DNA of 5,823 nt from Hyphomicrobiales bacterium (GTDB lineage: Bacteria > Pseudomonadota > Alphaproteobacteria > Rhizobiales > Aestuariivirgaceae), in the NCBI GenBank assembly GCA_027030295.1, contig JALVFB010000012.1:1-5823 (forward strand), given 5' to 3'. Below are positions 1-5,520 of the stretch, one piece after another (within the stretch, counting starts at the first letter, position 1; each line of letters opens with the position of its first letter). Under the pieces are notes generated by a model, which saw nothing but the letters and a program-made list of their open reading frames with translations, was not told the origin of the DNA and searched no databases. The translations under genes and the position numbers were made by a program.

Positions 1-1189
1 GCGCCGCCGGGCGGGTGGTGGCGCGTGTGGCGGAGGCGGCGGGGCTGGCGGCGGCGTTCGCGGCCGTGGCCGGCGCCCGAGGCGGTTGCGCCTGCGCGGC
101 GTCGGGCGTTGCTTCCGGCAGCGGCGGTTCTTCCGCGAGTTCTTCCGGCAGGAAGGCCGAATCCACCGGCGCGCCGATGCGCACCTCGCCGGATTGTGGC
201 GGCGTCGCCGGCGCGGCCTCCACACCGGGCGCGGCCGGGGCCGGCTGCACTTCGGGCGCGGCCGGCGTGATGACCGGTTCGCGGCGGGCCGTGGCGGGCG
301 CTTCCGACGCGGCGGGCGGAGTCGTGTCCGTCGCGCTCCAGATGGCGCCGAGGCGGGCGAACAGAGCGCCCAGTCCCGCGCGCCGCCGTTTCCGCTTCGG
401 GGCGAAGGCGGCCACCGGCGGGGCGTCGTCGTCCCTTGGCTCCTCCGCCACATCGTGGCGCACGATGCGCGGGGCGGCGTTCGGGCGCGGCGGTTTCCGC
501 TCCGTCCTGTTGGCGGCGCGGTGACGCCACAGGCTGCTAACGCGGAGCCACAAATGGGTGATGCCGCCAAGCCCGGCAGCCACCTTCTGCTGGCGCCTTT
601 CTCCCAGCGCCGCGGCGGCGGCAACGATGCCATCGCCGGTAATGCCCAGCGCGCGCAACCACGTGAACACGGCGGCGGACAGCAGCAGCAGGCCCGCGAA
701 AACGGTGGCGGCCAGCGGCTTCATGATGAAAGTCAGCAACCTGCCCAGCCCGGCGGCGATGGCGCCGCCCAGATTGCCACCCAGCCCGGTGCCCAGCGGC
801 CAGGAGGCCGGCACCGGCAGAAAAGCCAGCGCCCCGGCCGTGGCCAGCATGGCCAGCGCCAGCCACAGCAGGCGCGCCAATATGCGCTGCGGGGGACGAA
901 AGGCCAGCCAGCGCGCGCCCCACACCACCAGCGCCGCCACCGGCACGATGGCGGCCAGCCCCAGCTGCACGATGGCCACATCCGCCACCACCGCGCCGGG
1001 CCAGCCGAGCCAGTTGCGCACCGGGCCGTCCACCGCACGGTCCAGCGACGGGTCGAGCACCGACCAGGTGGCCAGCGCCAGCGTGAACAGCGCGGCCAGA
1101 GCCAGCAGAAACAGGCCGGTCAACTCCATCAAGCGGCGGCGCAGAAACAGGCGCAGCGCCTTGGGAACGATTTCCTCGGTGGTGCTCAT
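1..1189 (-). CDS. ftsK: DNA translocase FtsK, N-terminal part (cut by left edge)
   Basis: FtsK anchors in the inner membrane at the division septum and its C-terminal motor pumps chromosomal DNA before septum closure. Seen here: an open frame on the minus strand, 396 codons with no stop, reaching the window edge. Residues about 17-20 are basic (RRRL). Four hydrophobic helices follow at about 22-42, 67-91, 105-126 and 159-180, with the family-like stretches [11 protein letters not shown] and [12 protein letters not shown] between helices 1 and 2. From about 225 to 396 the protein turns into an Ala/Pro/Glu-rich, low-complexity linker with a basic patch KRKRRR near 265-270, as FtsK linkers do. 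The gamma and RecA-like motor domains would lie outside the window. Start: ATG at 1189 is chosen by comparison with usual FtsK N-termini; in-frame ATGs at 1204, 1219 and 1261 remain possible because no Shine-Dalgarno sequence is clear. It is divergent from trpS, with a CtrA-like box upstream. Identity rests on topology and N-terminal sequence, since the motor is not visible. Confidence 0.9.
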   Translation of the reverse strand, partial: MSTTEEIVPKALRLFLRRRLMELTGLFLLALAALFTLALATWSVLDPSLDRAVDGPVRNWLGWPGAVVADVAIVQLGLAAIVPVAALVVWGARWLAFRPPQRILARLLWLALAMLATAGALAFLPVPASWPLGTGLGGNLGGAIAAGLGRLLTFIMKPLAATVFAGLLLLSAAVFTWLRALGITGDGIVAAAAALGERRQQKVAAGLGGITHLWLRVSSLWRHRAANRTERKPPRPNAAPRIVRHDVAEEPRDDDAPPVAAFAPKRKRRRAGLGALFARLGAIWSATDTTPPAASEAPATARREPVITPAAPEVQPAPAAPGVEAAPATPPQSGEVRIGAPVDSAFLPEELAEEPPLPEATPDAAQAQPPRAPATAANAAASPAASATRATTRPAA

Positions 1190-1264
1190 GGTCTTCGCGG
1201 GCATGGGGGCGCGCAACATCCCTTTTCCGGTGGCAAACACGTTCGCTTCAACTTCGCCCATTCC

Positions 1265-1283
1265 GGTTAAGGCAGGCTTAACC
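1265..1283. promoter_or_regulatory. CtrA-type box between ftsK and trpS
   Basis: The sequence GGTTAAGGCAGGCTTAACC is a perfect 7-bp inverted repeat around a 5-bp spacer and contains TTAA-N7-TTAA (TTAA at 1267-1270 and 1278-1281), the published CtrA consensus of Alphaproteobacteria, with the extended TTAACC half-site on both strands. It lies 76 bp upstream of the preferred ftsK start and about 100 bp upstream of trpS. CtrA is a cell-cycle response regulator that controls many division genes, so ftsK is the likelier target (inference). If the box overlaps the ftsK -35 region, transcription would begin near 1235-1240, which would exclude the ATG at 1261. An unrelated dyad operator is the alternative. 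Confidence 0.55.
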
Positions 1284-1305
1284 CGCTCGCGCCGCGCCTG
1301 CCCAC

Positions 1306-1334
1306 TTGCGGCCCCCGCGCGGGCTGCGTATACC
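1306..1334 (+). promoter_or_regulatory. candidate sigma70 promoter of trpS
   Basis: TTGCGG (1306-1311) and TATACC (1329-1334) are separated by exactly 17 bp, giving a plausible -35/-10 pair in a very GC-rich region. Transcription would begin near 1341, leaving about 42 nt of leader before trpS. No Trp-rich leader peptide, T-box or terminator/antiterminator pair is visible in that leader. Confidence 0.45.
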
Positions 1335-1382
1335 CGCTCGCATATTGCGCAAAACTCCGGCAGCAGCGGGAAGGATCAGGCC

Positions 1383-2429
1383 ATGAGCAAGCACAAGCCG
1401 CGCGTGTTCTCCGGCGTGCAGCCCACGGGCAACCTGCACCTGGGCAACTATCTCGGCGCCATCGTGCGCTTCGTCGATCTGCAGGAAGATCACGACTGCA
1501 TCTATTGCGTGGTGGACATGCACGCCATCACCGTATGGCAGGACCCGAAGGAGCTGATGAAGAGCACGCGCGAGGTCACCGCCGCGTTTCTGGCCGCCGG
1601 CATCGACGCGGAAAAGCACATCGTGTTCAACCAGTCGCGCGTTTCGCAGCACGCGGAGCTGGCCTGGGTGCTCAACTGCACCGCGCGCATCGGCTGGCTC
1701 AACCGCATGACGCAGTTCAAGGAAAAGGCCGGCAAGAACCGCGAGAAGGCCTCCGTGGGGCTGTATGACTATCCGGTGCTCATGGCGGCGGATATTCTGG
1801 CCTATCACGCGGAGCGCGTGCCGGTGGGCGAGGATCAGAAGCAGCATCTGGAGCTGACCCGCGACATCGCCCAGAAGTTCAACAACGATTATGCCGAACG
1901 CATCGCCGAGCTGGGGCTGGGGCGGACGGAAGACGGCGGCTTTTTCCCGTTGCCGGAGCCGCTCATTCAGGGGCCGGCGACGCGCGTGATGAGCTTGCGC
2001 GACGGCACCAAGAAGATGTCGAAGTCCGACCCGTCGGATTACTCACGCATCAATCTCTCCGATGACGCGGATGCCATCGCGAAAAAGATCAGGAAGGCGA
2101 AGACCGATCCCGAGCCGTTGCCCGAGACGGTGGAAGGACTGGAAGGCCGCCCGGAAGCGGCCAACCTGGTGGGCATCTATGCGGCCATGGCCGGGGTGTC
2201 GAAGGAAGACGTGCTGAAAGACTTCGGCGGCAAGGGCTTCGCCGAGTTCAAGCCGGCGCTGGCCGAGTTGGTGGTGGAAAAGCTCGCGCCCATCAACGCC
2301 GAGATGAAGCGGCTGCTGGACGATGTGGGCTATATCGATTCGGTGCTGAAGAACGGCGCGGAACGGGCGCGGGCCATCGCCGAACCAATCCATGCCGACG
2401 TGAAGAAGATCGTCGGCTTTCTGGACTAA
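1383..2429 (+). CDS. trpS: Tryptophan--tRNA ligase (TrpRS), complete
   Basis: Class Ic aminoacyl-tRNA synthetase; it activates tryptophan with ATP and charges tRNA-Trp in the cytoplasm. The protein is 348 aa, normal for bacterial TrpRS. Seen: the HIGH-type signature in [13 protein letters not shown] (residues 14-26), the conserved [10 protein letters not shown] (130-139) and [14 protein letters not shown] (148-161) of the Trp/ATP pocket and dimer core, and a KMSKS loop at 211-215 followed by DPSDY. The C-terminal helical anticodon-recognition region is complete ([16 protein letters not shown] onward, ending GFLD). Start: ATG 1383 has AAGGA at 1371-1375, seven bases upstream, and the protein begins directly before the Rossmann strand [10 protein letters not shown]. 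The frame stays open far upstream (to 558), but that stretch is antisense to ftsK and is not part of the gene. It is single-gene in context: divergent from ftsK, convergent with dapD. A TA-flanked repeat begins one base after its stop codon. Confidence 0.98.
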   Translation: MSKHKPRVFSGVQPTGNLHLGNYLGAIVRFVDLQEDHDCIYCVVDMHAITVWQDPKELMKSTREVTAAFLAAGIDAEKHIVFNQSRVSQHAELAWVLNCTARIGWLNRMTQFKEKAGKNREKASVGLYDYPVLMAADILAYHAERVPVGEDQKQHLELTRDIAQKFNNDYAERIAELGLGRTEDGGFFPLPEPLIQGPATRVMSLRDGTKKMSKSDPSDYSRINLSDDADAIAKKIRKAKTDPEPLPETVEGLEGRPEAANLVGIYAAMAGVSKEDVLKDFGGKGFAEFKPALAELVVEKLAPINAEMKRLLDDVGYIDSVLKNGAERARAIAEPIHADVKKIVGFLD

Positions 2430-2551
2430 TACCAGGTTGCATAAGGAACCACCCACCGCTCCGCGCCGCCACTTGGGCCCCCAAATTATGAAAAGCAAGG
2501 GCCTGAGGGGCGCGGAGCGGTTTTACCGGTCAGCCTTTGTGCAACATGGTA
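2430..2551. repeat. MITE-like palindromic element flanked by TA
   Basis: Terminal arms ATACCAGGTTGCA (2429-2441) and TGCAACATGGTAT (2540-2552) are reverse complements at 12 of 13 positions. Inside them a second, perfect 13-bp pair occurs (2455-2467 with 2509-2521), and then a 9-bp pair with two G-U wobbles in plus-strand RNA (2472-2480 with 2499-2507), so nearly the whole 118-bp unit folds into one imperfect hairpin. The unit CCAGG...CATGG has TA on each side (2430-2431 and 2550-2551), the pattern left by IS630/Tc1-mariner-type insertion. It carries no gene. The transposon relationship is inferred: no parent element is visible, and TA flanks alone are weak evidence. Confidence 0.5.
2455..2524 (+). 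terminator. possible trpS terminator inside the palindromic element
   Basis: The perfect 13-bp GC-rich stem (ACCGCTCCGCGCC with its complement, 2455-2467 and 2509-2521) is followed directly by a short T run (TTTT, 2521-2524). The 41-nt loop can itself pair. It lies 26 bases after the trpS stop and is the first strong stem downstream. The short T run and long loop make it a weak intrinsic terminator candidate. Confidence 0.35.
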
Positions 2552-2566
2552 TGACACCATGTTTTT
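2543..2566 (+). terminator. hairpin plus T run downstream of trpS
   Basis: AACATGGT (2543-2550) and ACCATGTT (2556-2563) pair perfectly over 8 bp around the 5-nt loop ATGAC, and the T run continues to 2566. Stem followed by uridines on the plus strand fits an intrinsic terminator for trpS. The stem is short and only moderately GC-rich, and its left arm belongs to the right end of the TA-flanked element. Confidence 0.4.
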
Positions 2567-2575
2567 CAGCTGAGA

Positions 2576-2611
2576 GAAGCGCCAATGGCGATTTTTCGCC
2601 ATTGGCGCTTC
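2576..2611. repeat. 16-bp perfect hairpin, TTTT loop
   Basis: A mismatch-free 16-bp stem (2576-2591 with 2596-2611) encloses the 4-base loop TTTT; the arm begins GAAGCGCCAATGGCG. It lies between convergent trpS and dapD and could block read-through from either side, but neither strand has a clean T run after the stem, so it is recorded as a repeat rather than an intrinsic terminator. Such a stem would protect RNA 3' ends, which is a possible role. Confidence 0.8.
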
Positions 2612-2622
2612 CTGGCCATTCT

Positions 2623-2705
2623 TTTCACGACGCCTCGCCTGTCAAGGGCGGCCCTGCGGGCCGCCGCAAAGCGGTTTCACCCTTGACAGGCGAGGCGTCG
2701 TGAAA
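2623..2705. repeat. 26-bp perfect inverted repeat with structured spacer
   Basis: Arms 2623-2648 and 2680-2705 are exact reverse complements over 26 bp, around a 31-bp spacer (2649-2679). The spacer holds two small hairpins: CGGCCC-TGC-GGGCCG (2649-2663) and CCGC-AAA-GCGG (2664-2674), so one strand can fold as a stem carrying two side loops. The inner ends of the arms are GTCAAGGG and CCCTTGAC, shared with the repeat at 5343-5420. It begins 28 bases past the dapD stop on the minus strand and may end or protect the argB-HAD-dapD transcript; no T run follows it. Confidence 0.9.
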
Positions 2706-2733
2706 CACCCGGACGCATGCCGATCGATCTCAT

Positions 2734-3582
2734 TCAGTCGCGCAACAGGTCGTTGATGGAAACCTTGGCGCGGGTCTTCTCGTCCACGCGCTTGACGATC
2801 ACGGCGCAGTAGAGGTTCGGCGCCGGTTTGCCGTTTGGCAGCTCCGTCTTCGAGCCGGGCATGGAGCCGGAGACCACCACCGAATAGGGCGGCACGCGCC
2901 CGTAGAACACCTCGCCCGTCTCGCGGTCGATGATGCGGGTGGACTGGCCGATGAACACGCCCATCGAGATGACCGACCCCTCGCCGACGATGACGCCCTC
3001 GACGATTTCCGAGCGCGCGCCGATGAAACAGTTGTCCTCGATGATCACGGGCGCGGCCTGCAACGGCTCCAGCACGCCGCCGATACCCACGCCGCCGGAA
3101 AGATGCACGTTCCTGCCGATCTGCGCACACGACCCGACGGTGGCCCAGGTATCGACCATGGTGCCCTCGTCCACGTAGGCGCCGAGGTTCACGAAGGAGG
3201 GCATGAGCACCACGTTGGGCGCGATGTAGGCCGAATGGCGCACCACGCAGCCCGGCACGGCGCGAAAACCGGCCTTGCGGAAATCCTCTTCCGTCCAGCC
3301 GGCGAACTTCGGCTTCACCTTGTCCCAGTAGACCGCGCCGCCGGGGCCGCCCTCCATCACCTCCATGTCGTTGAGCCGGAAGGAAAGCAGCACGGCTTTC
3401 TTCAGCCACTCGTTCACCCGCCATTGGCCGTCGATCTTCTCGGCCACGCGCAATTCACCCCTGTCCATGAGGTTCAGCGCCTCTTCCACCGCCTCGCGCA
3501 CCTCGCCGGTGGTGGAAAAGGAGATTTCATCGCGCTTGTCGAACGCGGCCTCGATGGTTTCCTTCAGGTTGTCGATGCTCAT
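2734..3582 (-). CDS. dapD: 2,3,4,5-tetrahydropyridine-2,6-dicarboxylate N-succinyltransferase
   Basis: DapD transfers succinyl from succinyl-CoA to tetrahydrodipicolinate in the succinylase branch of lysine and meso-diaminopimelate synthesis, which feeds peptidoglycan. The protein is 282 aa, normal for the family. Seen: an alpha-helical N-terminal domain (about 1-100), then a left-handed beta-helix of hexapeptide repeats (about 108-235) containing the signature [20 protein letters not shown] (137-156), and a C-terminal tail. D144 and E192 match, by spacing, the Asp/Glu pair implicated in catalysis in mycobacterial DapD (inference). Start: ATG 3582 overlaps the upstream stop in an ATGA and has AGGGAAG five bases upstream; a longer frame to 3684 is rejected because it lies inside the HAD gene. 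It is the last gene of the operon here: dapE, often next in relatives, does not follow. The end faces convergent trpS across a repeat-rich gap. Confidence 0.98.
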   Translation of the reverse strand: MSIDNLKETIEAAFDKRDEISFSTTGEVREAVEEALNLMDRGELRVAEKIDGQWRVNEWLKKAVLLSFRLNDMEVMEGGPGGAVYWDKVKPKFAGWTEEDFRKAGFRAVPGCVVRHSAYIAPNVVLMPSFVNLGAYVDEGTMVDTWATVGSCAQIGRNVHLSGGVGIGGVLEPLQAAPVIIEDNCFIGARSEIVEGVIVGEGSVISMGVFIGQSTRIIDRETGEVFYGRVPPYSVVVSGSMPGSKTELPNGKPAPNLYCAVIVKRVDEKTRAKVSINDLLRD

Positions 3583-4325
3583 GCCTGCTTCCCTGTTTGC
3601 GTGATGTCGGTCAGAAATTCGCTCAAGTCCTGCGTGCGATAGTGCACGTGCTCCATGCTCCCCGCCCCGCCACCTTGCGCGCACAGACAGCGCGAATCGG
3701 CATTGTCCGGATGATCCACCAGCACCGTGACCATGCCGCGGCGGTGCGGTTCCTCGAGATTGCGGGCGATGTCCTCGAACATGGCCGCGGCCCGCGGCGC
3801 AATGCGGGTGCGCCCGAAAAAGGCGTCAAACGCCGCCGCGTGCGGCTTGGGCACGTAGTCGGCGGCGCGGATGTCGAAGATCTCGTCGATGTGGTCGATG
3901 ACGCCGAGCCGGCTCAGCACGTTTTCCGCATGCGACACCGAGCCGTTGGTGAACACCCACTTGCGCCCCCCGATGCGGGCGAGCGCCGCATCCAGCGCCG
4001 GGTTGGGCGTGATGGAGGAATAGTCGATATCGTGCACGAAATGCAGAAAATCGTCCGGATCGTCGATCTCGCCGTTGAGCATCAGTCCGCGCAGGGTGGT
4101 GCCATAGCGGTGGAAATAATCCTTCTGGATGCGGCGGGCAGTTTCCGCGTCGGTATCGAACAGGCGCATGAGATAGGCGCCCATGCGCTGATCGATCTGG
4201 TCGAACAGACCGCGGCTGGCGCAGTAGAGCGTGTTGTCGAGATCGAACACCCAGTCGCGCACATGATCGAACCCGGGCGCGGCAGCGGCCGGAGCCTGCA
4301 TCAGCATCTCGCCGCGCGCGCTCAT
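3579..4325 (-). CDS. HAD-family pyrimidine 5'-nucleotidase-type hydrolase
   Basis: Cytoplasmic HAD superfamily subfamily I phosphatase, 248 aa, resembling the pyrimidine 5'-nucleotidase group (yeast SDT1-like) that removes phosphate from nucleoside monophosphates. Seen: motif I FDLDNTLY (27-34) with the Asp nucleophile D28 and acid/base D30; a helical C1-type cap (about 40-105); motif II FTNGS (125-129); motif III lysine K160 in VPKPH; motif IV FEDIARN (183-189) with E184/D185 for Mg2+. Start: ATG 4325 overlaps the argB stop in an ATGA, with GGAGG seven bases upstream inside argB; the stop overlaps the dapD ATG in the same way, so all three genes are translationally coupled. A 19-residue Ala-rich N-terminus precedes the fold. 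A gene of this family between argB and dapD is a recurrent alphaproteobacterial arrangement, but its substrate and its link to amino-acid synthesis are not shown by sequence. Confidence 0.92.
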   Translation of the reverse strand: MSARGEMLMQAPAAAAPGFDHVRDWVFDLDNTLYCASRGLFDQIDQRMGAYLMRLFDTDAETARRIQKDYFHRYGTTLRGLMLNGEIDDPDDFLHFVHDIDYSSITPNPALDAALARIGGRKWVFTNGSVSHAENVLSRLGVIDHIDEIFDIRAADYVPKPHAAAFDAFFGRTRIAPRAAAMFEDIARNLEEPHRRGMVTVLVDHPDNADSRCLCAQGGGAGSMEHVHYRTQDLSEFLTDITQTGKQA

Positions 4326-5239
4326 GCGCCGGCCTCCGTGCCGTGGCTGATGCGGGTGCCGACGCCGCGGGCGGTGAACAGCTCCAGCAGCACCGCGTGC
4401 GGCACGCGGCCATCGAGGATGATGACGCCCTCCACGCCGTTCTCGATGACTTCCACGCAGGAGCGCACCTTCGGTATCATGCCGCCGGAAATGGTGCCCT
4501 TGTCGATGAGATTCTCCACCTCTTCCGGCGTCAGCTCGGAAATGAGATCGCCGTTTTCGTCCAGCACGCCCTTCACGTCGGTGAGCAGCAGCAGACGCCT
4601 GGCCTTCAGCGCGGCGGCGAGGCTGCCGGCGAAGGTATCGGCGTTGATGTTCAGCGTCTCGCCCTCTTCCGAAACGCCGATGGGGGCGATGACGGGAATG
4701 ATGTCGGAGCGCGCCAGCACCTCGATGATGGACGTGTCCATGCGCACCGGCTCGCCGACATAGCCGAGATCGATGACCTTCTCGATGCCGGAAACGGGGT
4801 CGGTCTTACTGCGCTTCAGCTTGCGCGCCAGGCACAGGTTGGCGTCCTTGCCGGAAATGCCCACGGCCTTGCCGCCGACTTTCCGGATGCAGTTGACCAC
4901 GCGCTTGTTCACCGAGCCGGAGAGCACCATCTCCGCCACCTCCACCGTCTGCGCACAAGTCACGCGCAGGCCGTCCTCGAAACGCGAGGCGATGCCCAGC
5001 TTCTCCAGCATGCGGCCTATCTGCGGCCCGCCGCCGTGCACGATCACCGGGTGGATGCCGGAAAGCTTCAGCTGCACCACGTCGGCGCAGAATTTTTCCG
5101 CCAGCGCCGGATCGCCCATGGCATGCCCGCCATACTTGATGACCACGGTTTCGCCGGCATAGCGCTGCATGAAGGGCAGAGCCTCGGCCAGCACGGCGGC
5201 CACTTCCTCGCGCGAGAGATGTTGCGTGTCGGTGCTCAT
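4322..5239 (-). CDS. argB: Acetylglutamate kinase
   Basis: ArgB phosphorylates N-acetylglutamate, the second step of arginine synthesis, usually the feedback-controlled one in the acetyl-cycle pathway. The protein is 305 aa. Seen: the amino-acid-kinase fold with K35-YGGHAMG (catalytic Lys and Gly loop), VHGGGPQI (67-74), FEDGLRVT (87-94), NINADTFAG (197-205), LTDVKGVLD (219-227) and SGGMIPKV (251-258). An N-terminal helix (about 10-28, [14 protein letters not shown]) precedes the fold, and the C-terminus reads [12 protein letters not shown]. Both are marks of the hexameric, arginine-inhibited type rather than the shorter E. coli type, so feedback inhibition by arginine is expected (inference). 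Start: ATG 5239 has GGGA five bases upstream; an in-frame ATG at 5245 has no spaced Shine-Dalgarno sequence. It is the first gene of the operon argB-HAD-dapD, with a 4-bp overlap to the next gene. Confidence 0.98.
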   Translation of the reverse strand: MSTDTQHLSREEVAAVLAEALPFMQRYAGETVVIKYGGHAMGDPALAEKFCADVVQLKLSGIHPVIVHGGGPQIGRMLEKLGIASRFEDGLRVTCAQTVEVAEMVLSGSVNKRVVNCIRKVGGKAVGISGKDANLCLARKLKRSKTDPVSGIEKVIDLGYVGEPVRMDTSIIEVLARSDIIPVIAPIGVSEEGETLNINADTFAGSLAAALKARRLLLLTDVKGVLDENGDLISELTPEEVENLIDKGTISGGMIPKVRSCVEVIENGVEGVIILDGRVPHAVLLELFTARGVGTRISHGTEAGA

Positions 5240-5274
5240 GTCCATCCCGCGGGTGGGTTCCCCGATTGCTCCGT

Positions 5275-5303
5275 GTCATAAAGGGCCTTGCGGGCCGGCG
5301 CAA
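5275..5303 (-). promoter_or_regulatory. candidate sigma70 promoter of argB operon
   Basis: On the minus strand TTGCGC (5303-5298) and TATGAC (5280-5275) are 17 bp apart, placing a start of transcription near 5268 and about 29 nt of leader before argB. The -35 starts TTGCG like the trpS candidate. A 6-bp dyad CTTGCG / CGCAAG (5287-5292 and 5299-5304) overlaps the -35 and could bind a regulator or be chance. No ARG box is recognised. Confidence 0.35.
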
Positions 5304-5342
5304 GAAGCCGCAAAGTCGCGGCGGTATTGGCCTCGGGAGTTT

Positions 5343-5420
5343 CCGGTGCGGGCCGGTTCGTCAAGGGGCATGCCCGCTTCGCGGCGCCGAAGGCGCCCTT
5401 GACGAACCGGCCCGCACCGG
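5343..5420. repeat. 25-bp perfect inverted repeat sharing core with 2623-2705
   Basis: Arms 5343-5367 and 5396-5420 are exact reverse complements over 25 bp, around a 28-bp GC-rich spacer. The inner 8 bases of each arm, GTCAAGGG and CCCTTGAC, are identical to those of the repeat at 2623-2705, and the spacers look alike (a GC-rich block followed by a purine run and GCG). The outer 17 bases (CCGGTGCGGGCCGGTTC) are unrelated to those of the other copy. It lies upstream of both divergent genes (argB and the ppsR-like gene), so it is not a 3'-end terminator for either. Confidence 0.9.
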
Positions 5421-5435
5421 CACACTGGGTTTTGC

Positions 5436-5489
5436 CCCCCTCTGGTGGAGAAAAAAGGTCAGCTGACCTTTTTTCTCCACCAGAGGGGG
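5436..5489. repeat. 54-bp perfect palindrome
   Basis: Every base from 5436 to 5462 pairs with its partner from 5489 down to 5463: two 27-base arms with no spacer and no mismatch. From the centre outwards: GGTCAGCTGACC, then A6 on the left and T6 on the right, then CTCCACCAGAGGGGG on the right. The core with its A6/T6 flanks has the form of a bidirectional intrinsic terminator, yet it lies between divergent genes, 32 bases before the start of the ppsR-like gene. As RNA it would form a long hairpin, with a tight turn at the centre, in the leader of any ppsR transcript begun upstream. Confidence 0.95.
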
Positions 5490-5520
5490 TGCCAGAAAAA
5501 CCAATGAAAATTTCTCCGGC

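Noticed and set aside
86..1270. Long plus-strand open frame of 394 codons, rich in Gln, Arg, His and Gly
   Set aside because: It is antisense to ftsK; its composition is that of a GC-rich shadow frame, while the minus strand gives a clear four-helix FtsK N-terminus.
558..1382. In-frame upstream extension of trpS back to an ATG at 558
   Set aside because: The extra residues resemble no TrpRS N-terminus, overlap ftsK antisense, and ATG 1383 has a good Shine-Dalgarno sequence and normal family length.
3583..3684. 34-residue N-terminal extension of dapD
   Set aside because: It lies within the HAD gene; the ATGA overlap, a Shine-Dalgarno sequence and family length all support the start at 3582.
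3597..4763. 388-codon plus-strand frame opposite the HAD gene and part of argB
   Set aside because: Antisense to two genes with intact catalytic motifs; no domain is recognisable.
4343..5281. 312-codon plus-strand frame opposite argB
   Set aside because: It is a shadow of argB: His/Ala/Leu-biased composition with no recognisable motif.
5399..5430. TTGACG in the right arm of the 25-bp inverted repeat as a -35 for ppsR
   Set aside because: No -10-like hexamer occurs 16-18 bp downstream; the hexamer is part of the repeat core.
2566..5466. Shared 8-mer TCAGCTGA at 2566-2573 and at the centre of the 54-bp palindrome (5459-5466)
   Set aside because: An 8-bp palindrome repeated once is too weak to call a common site, and the flanks do not match.
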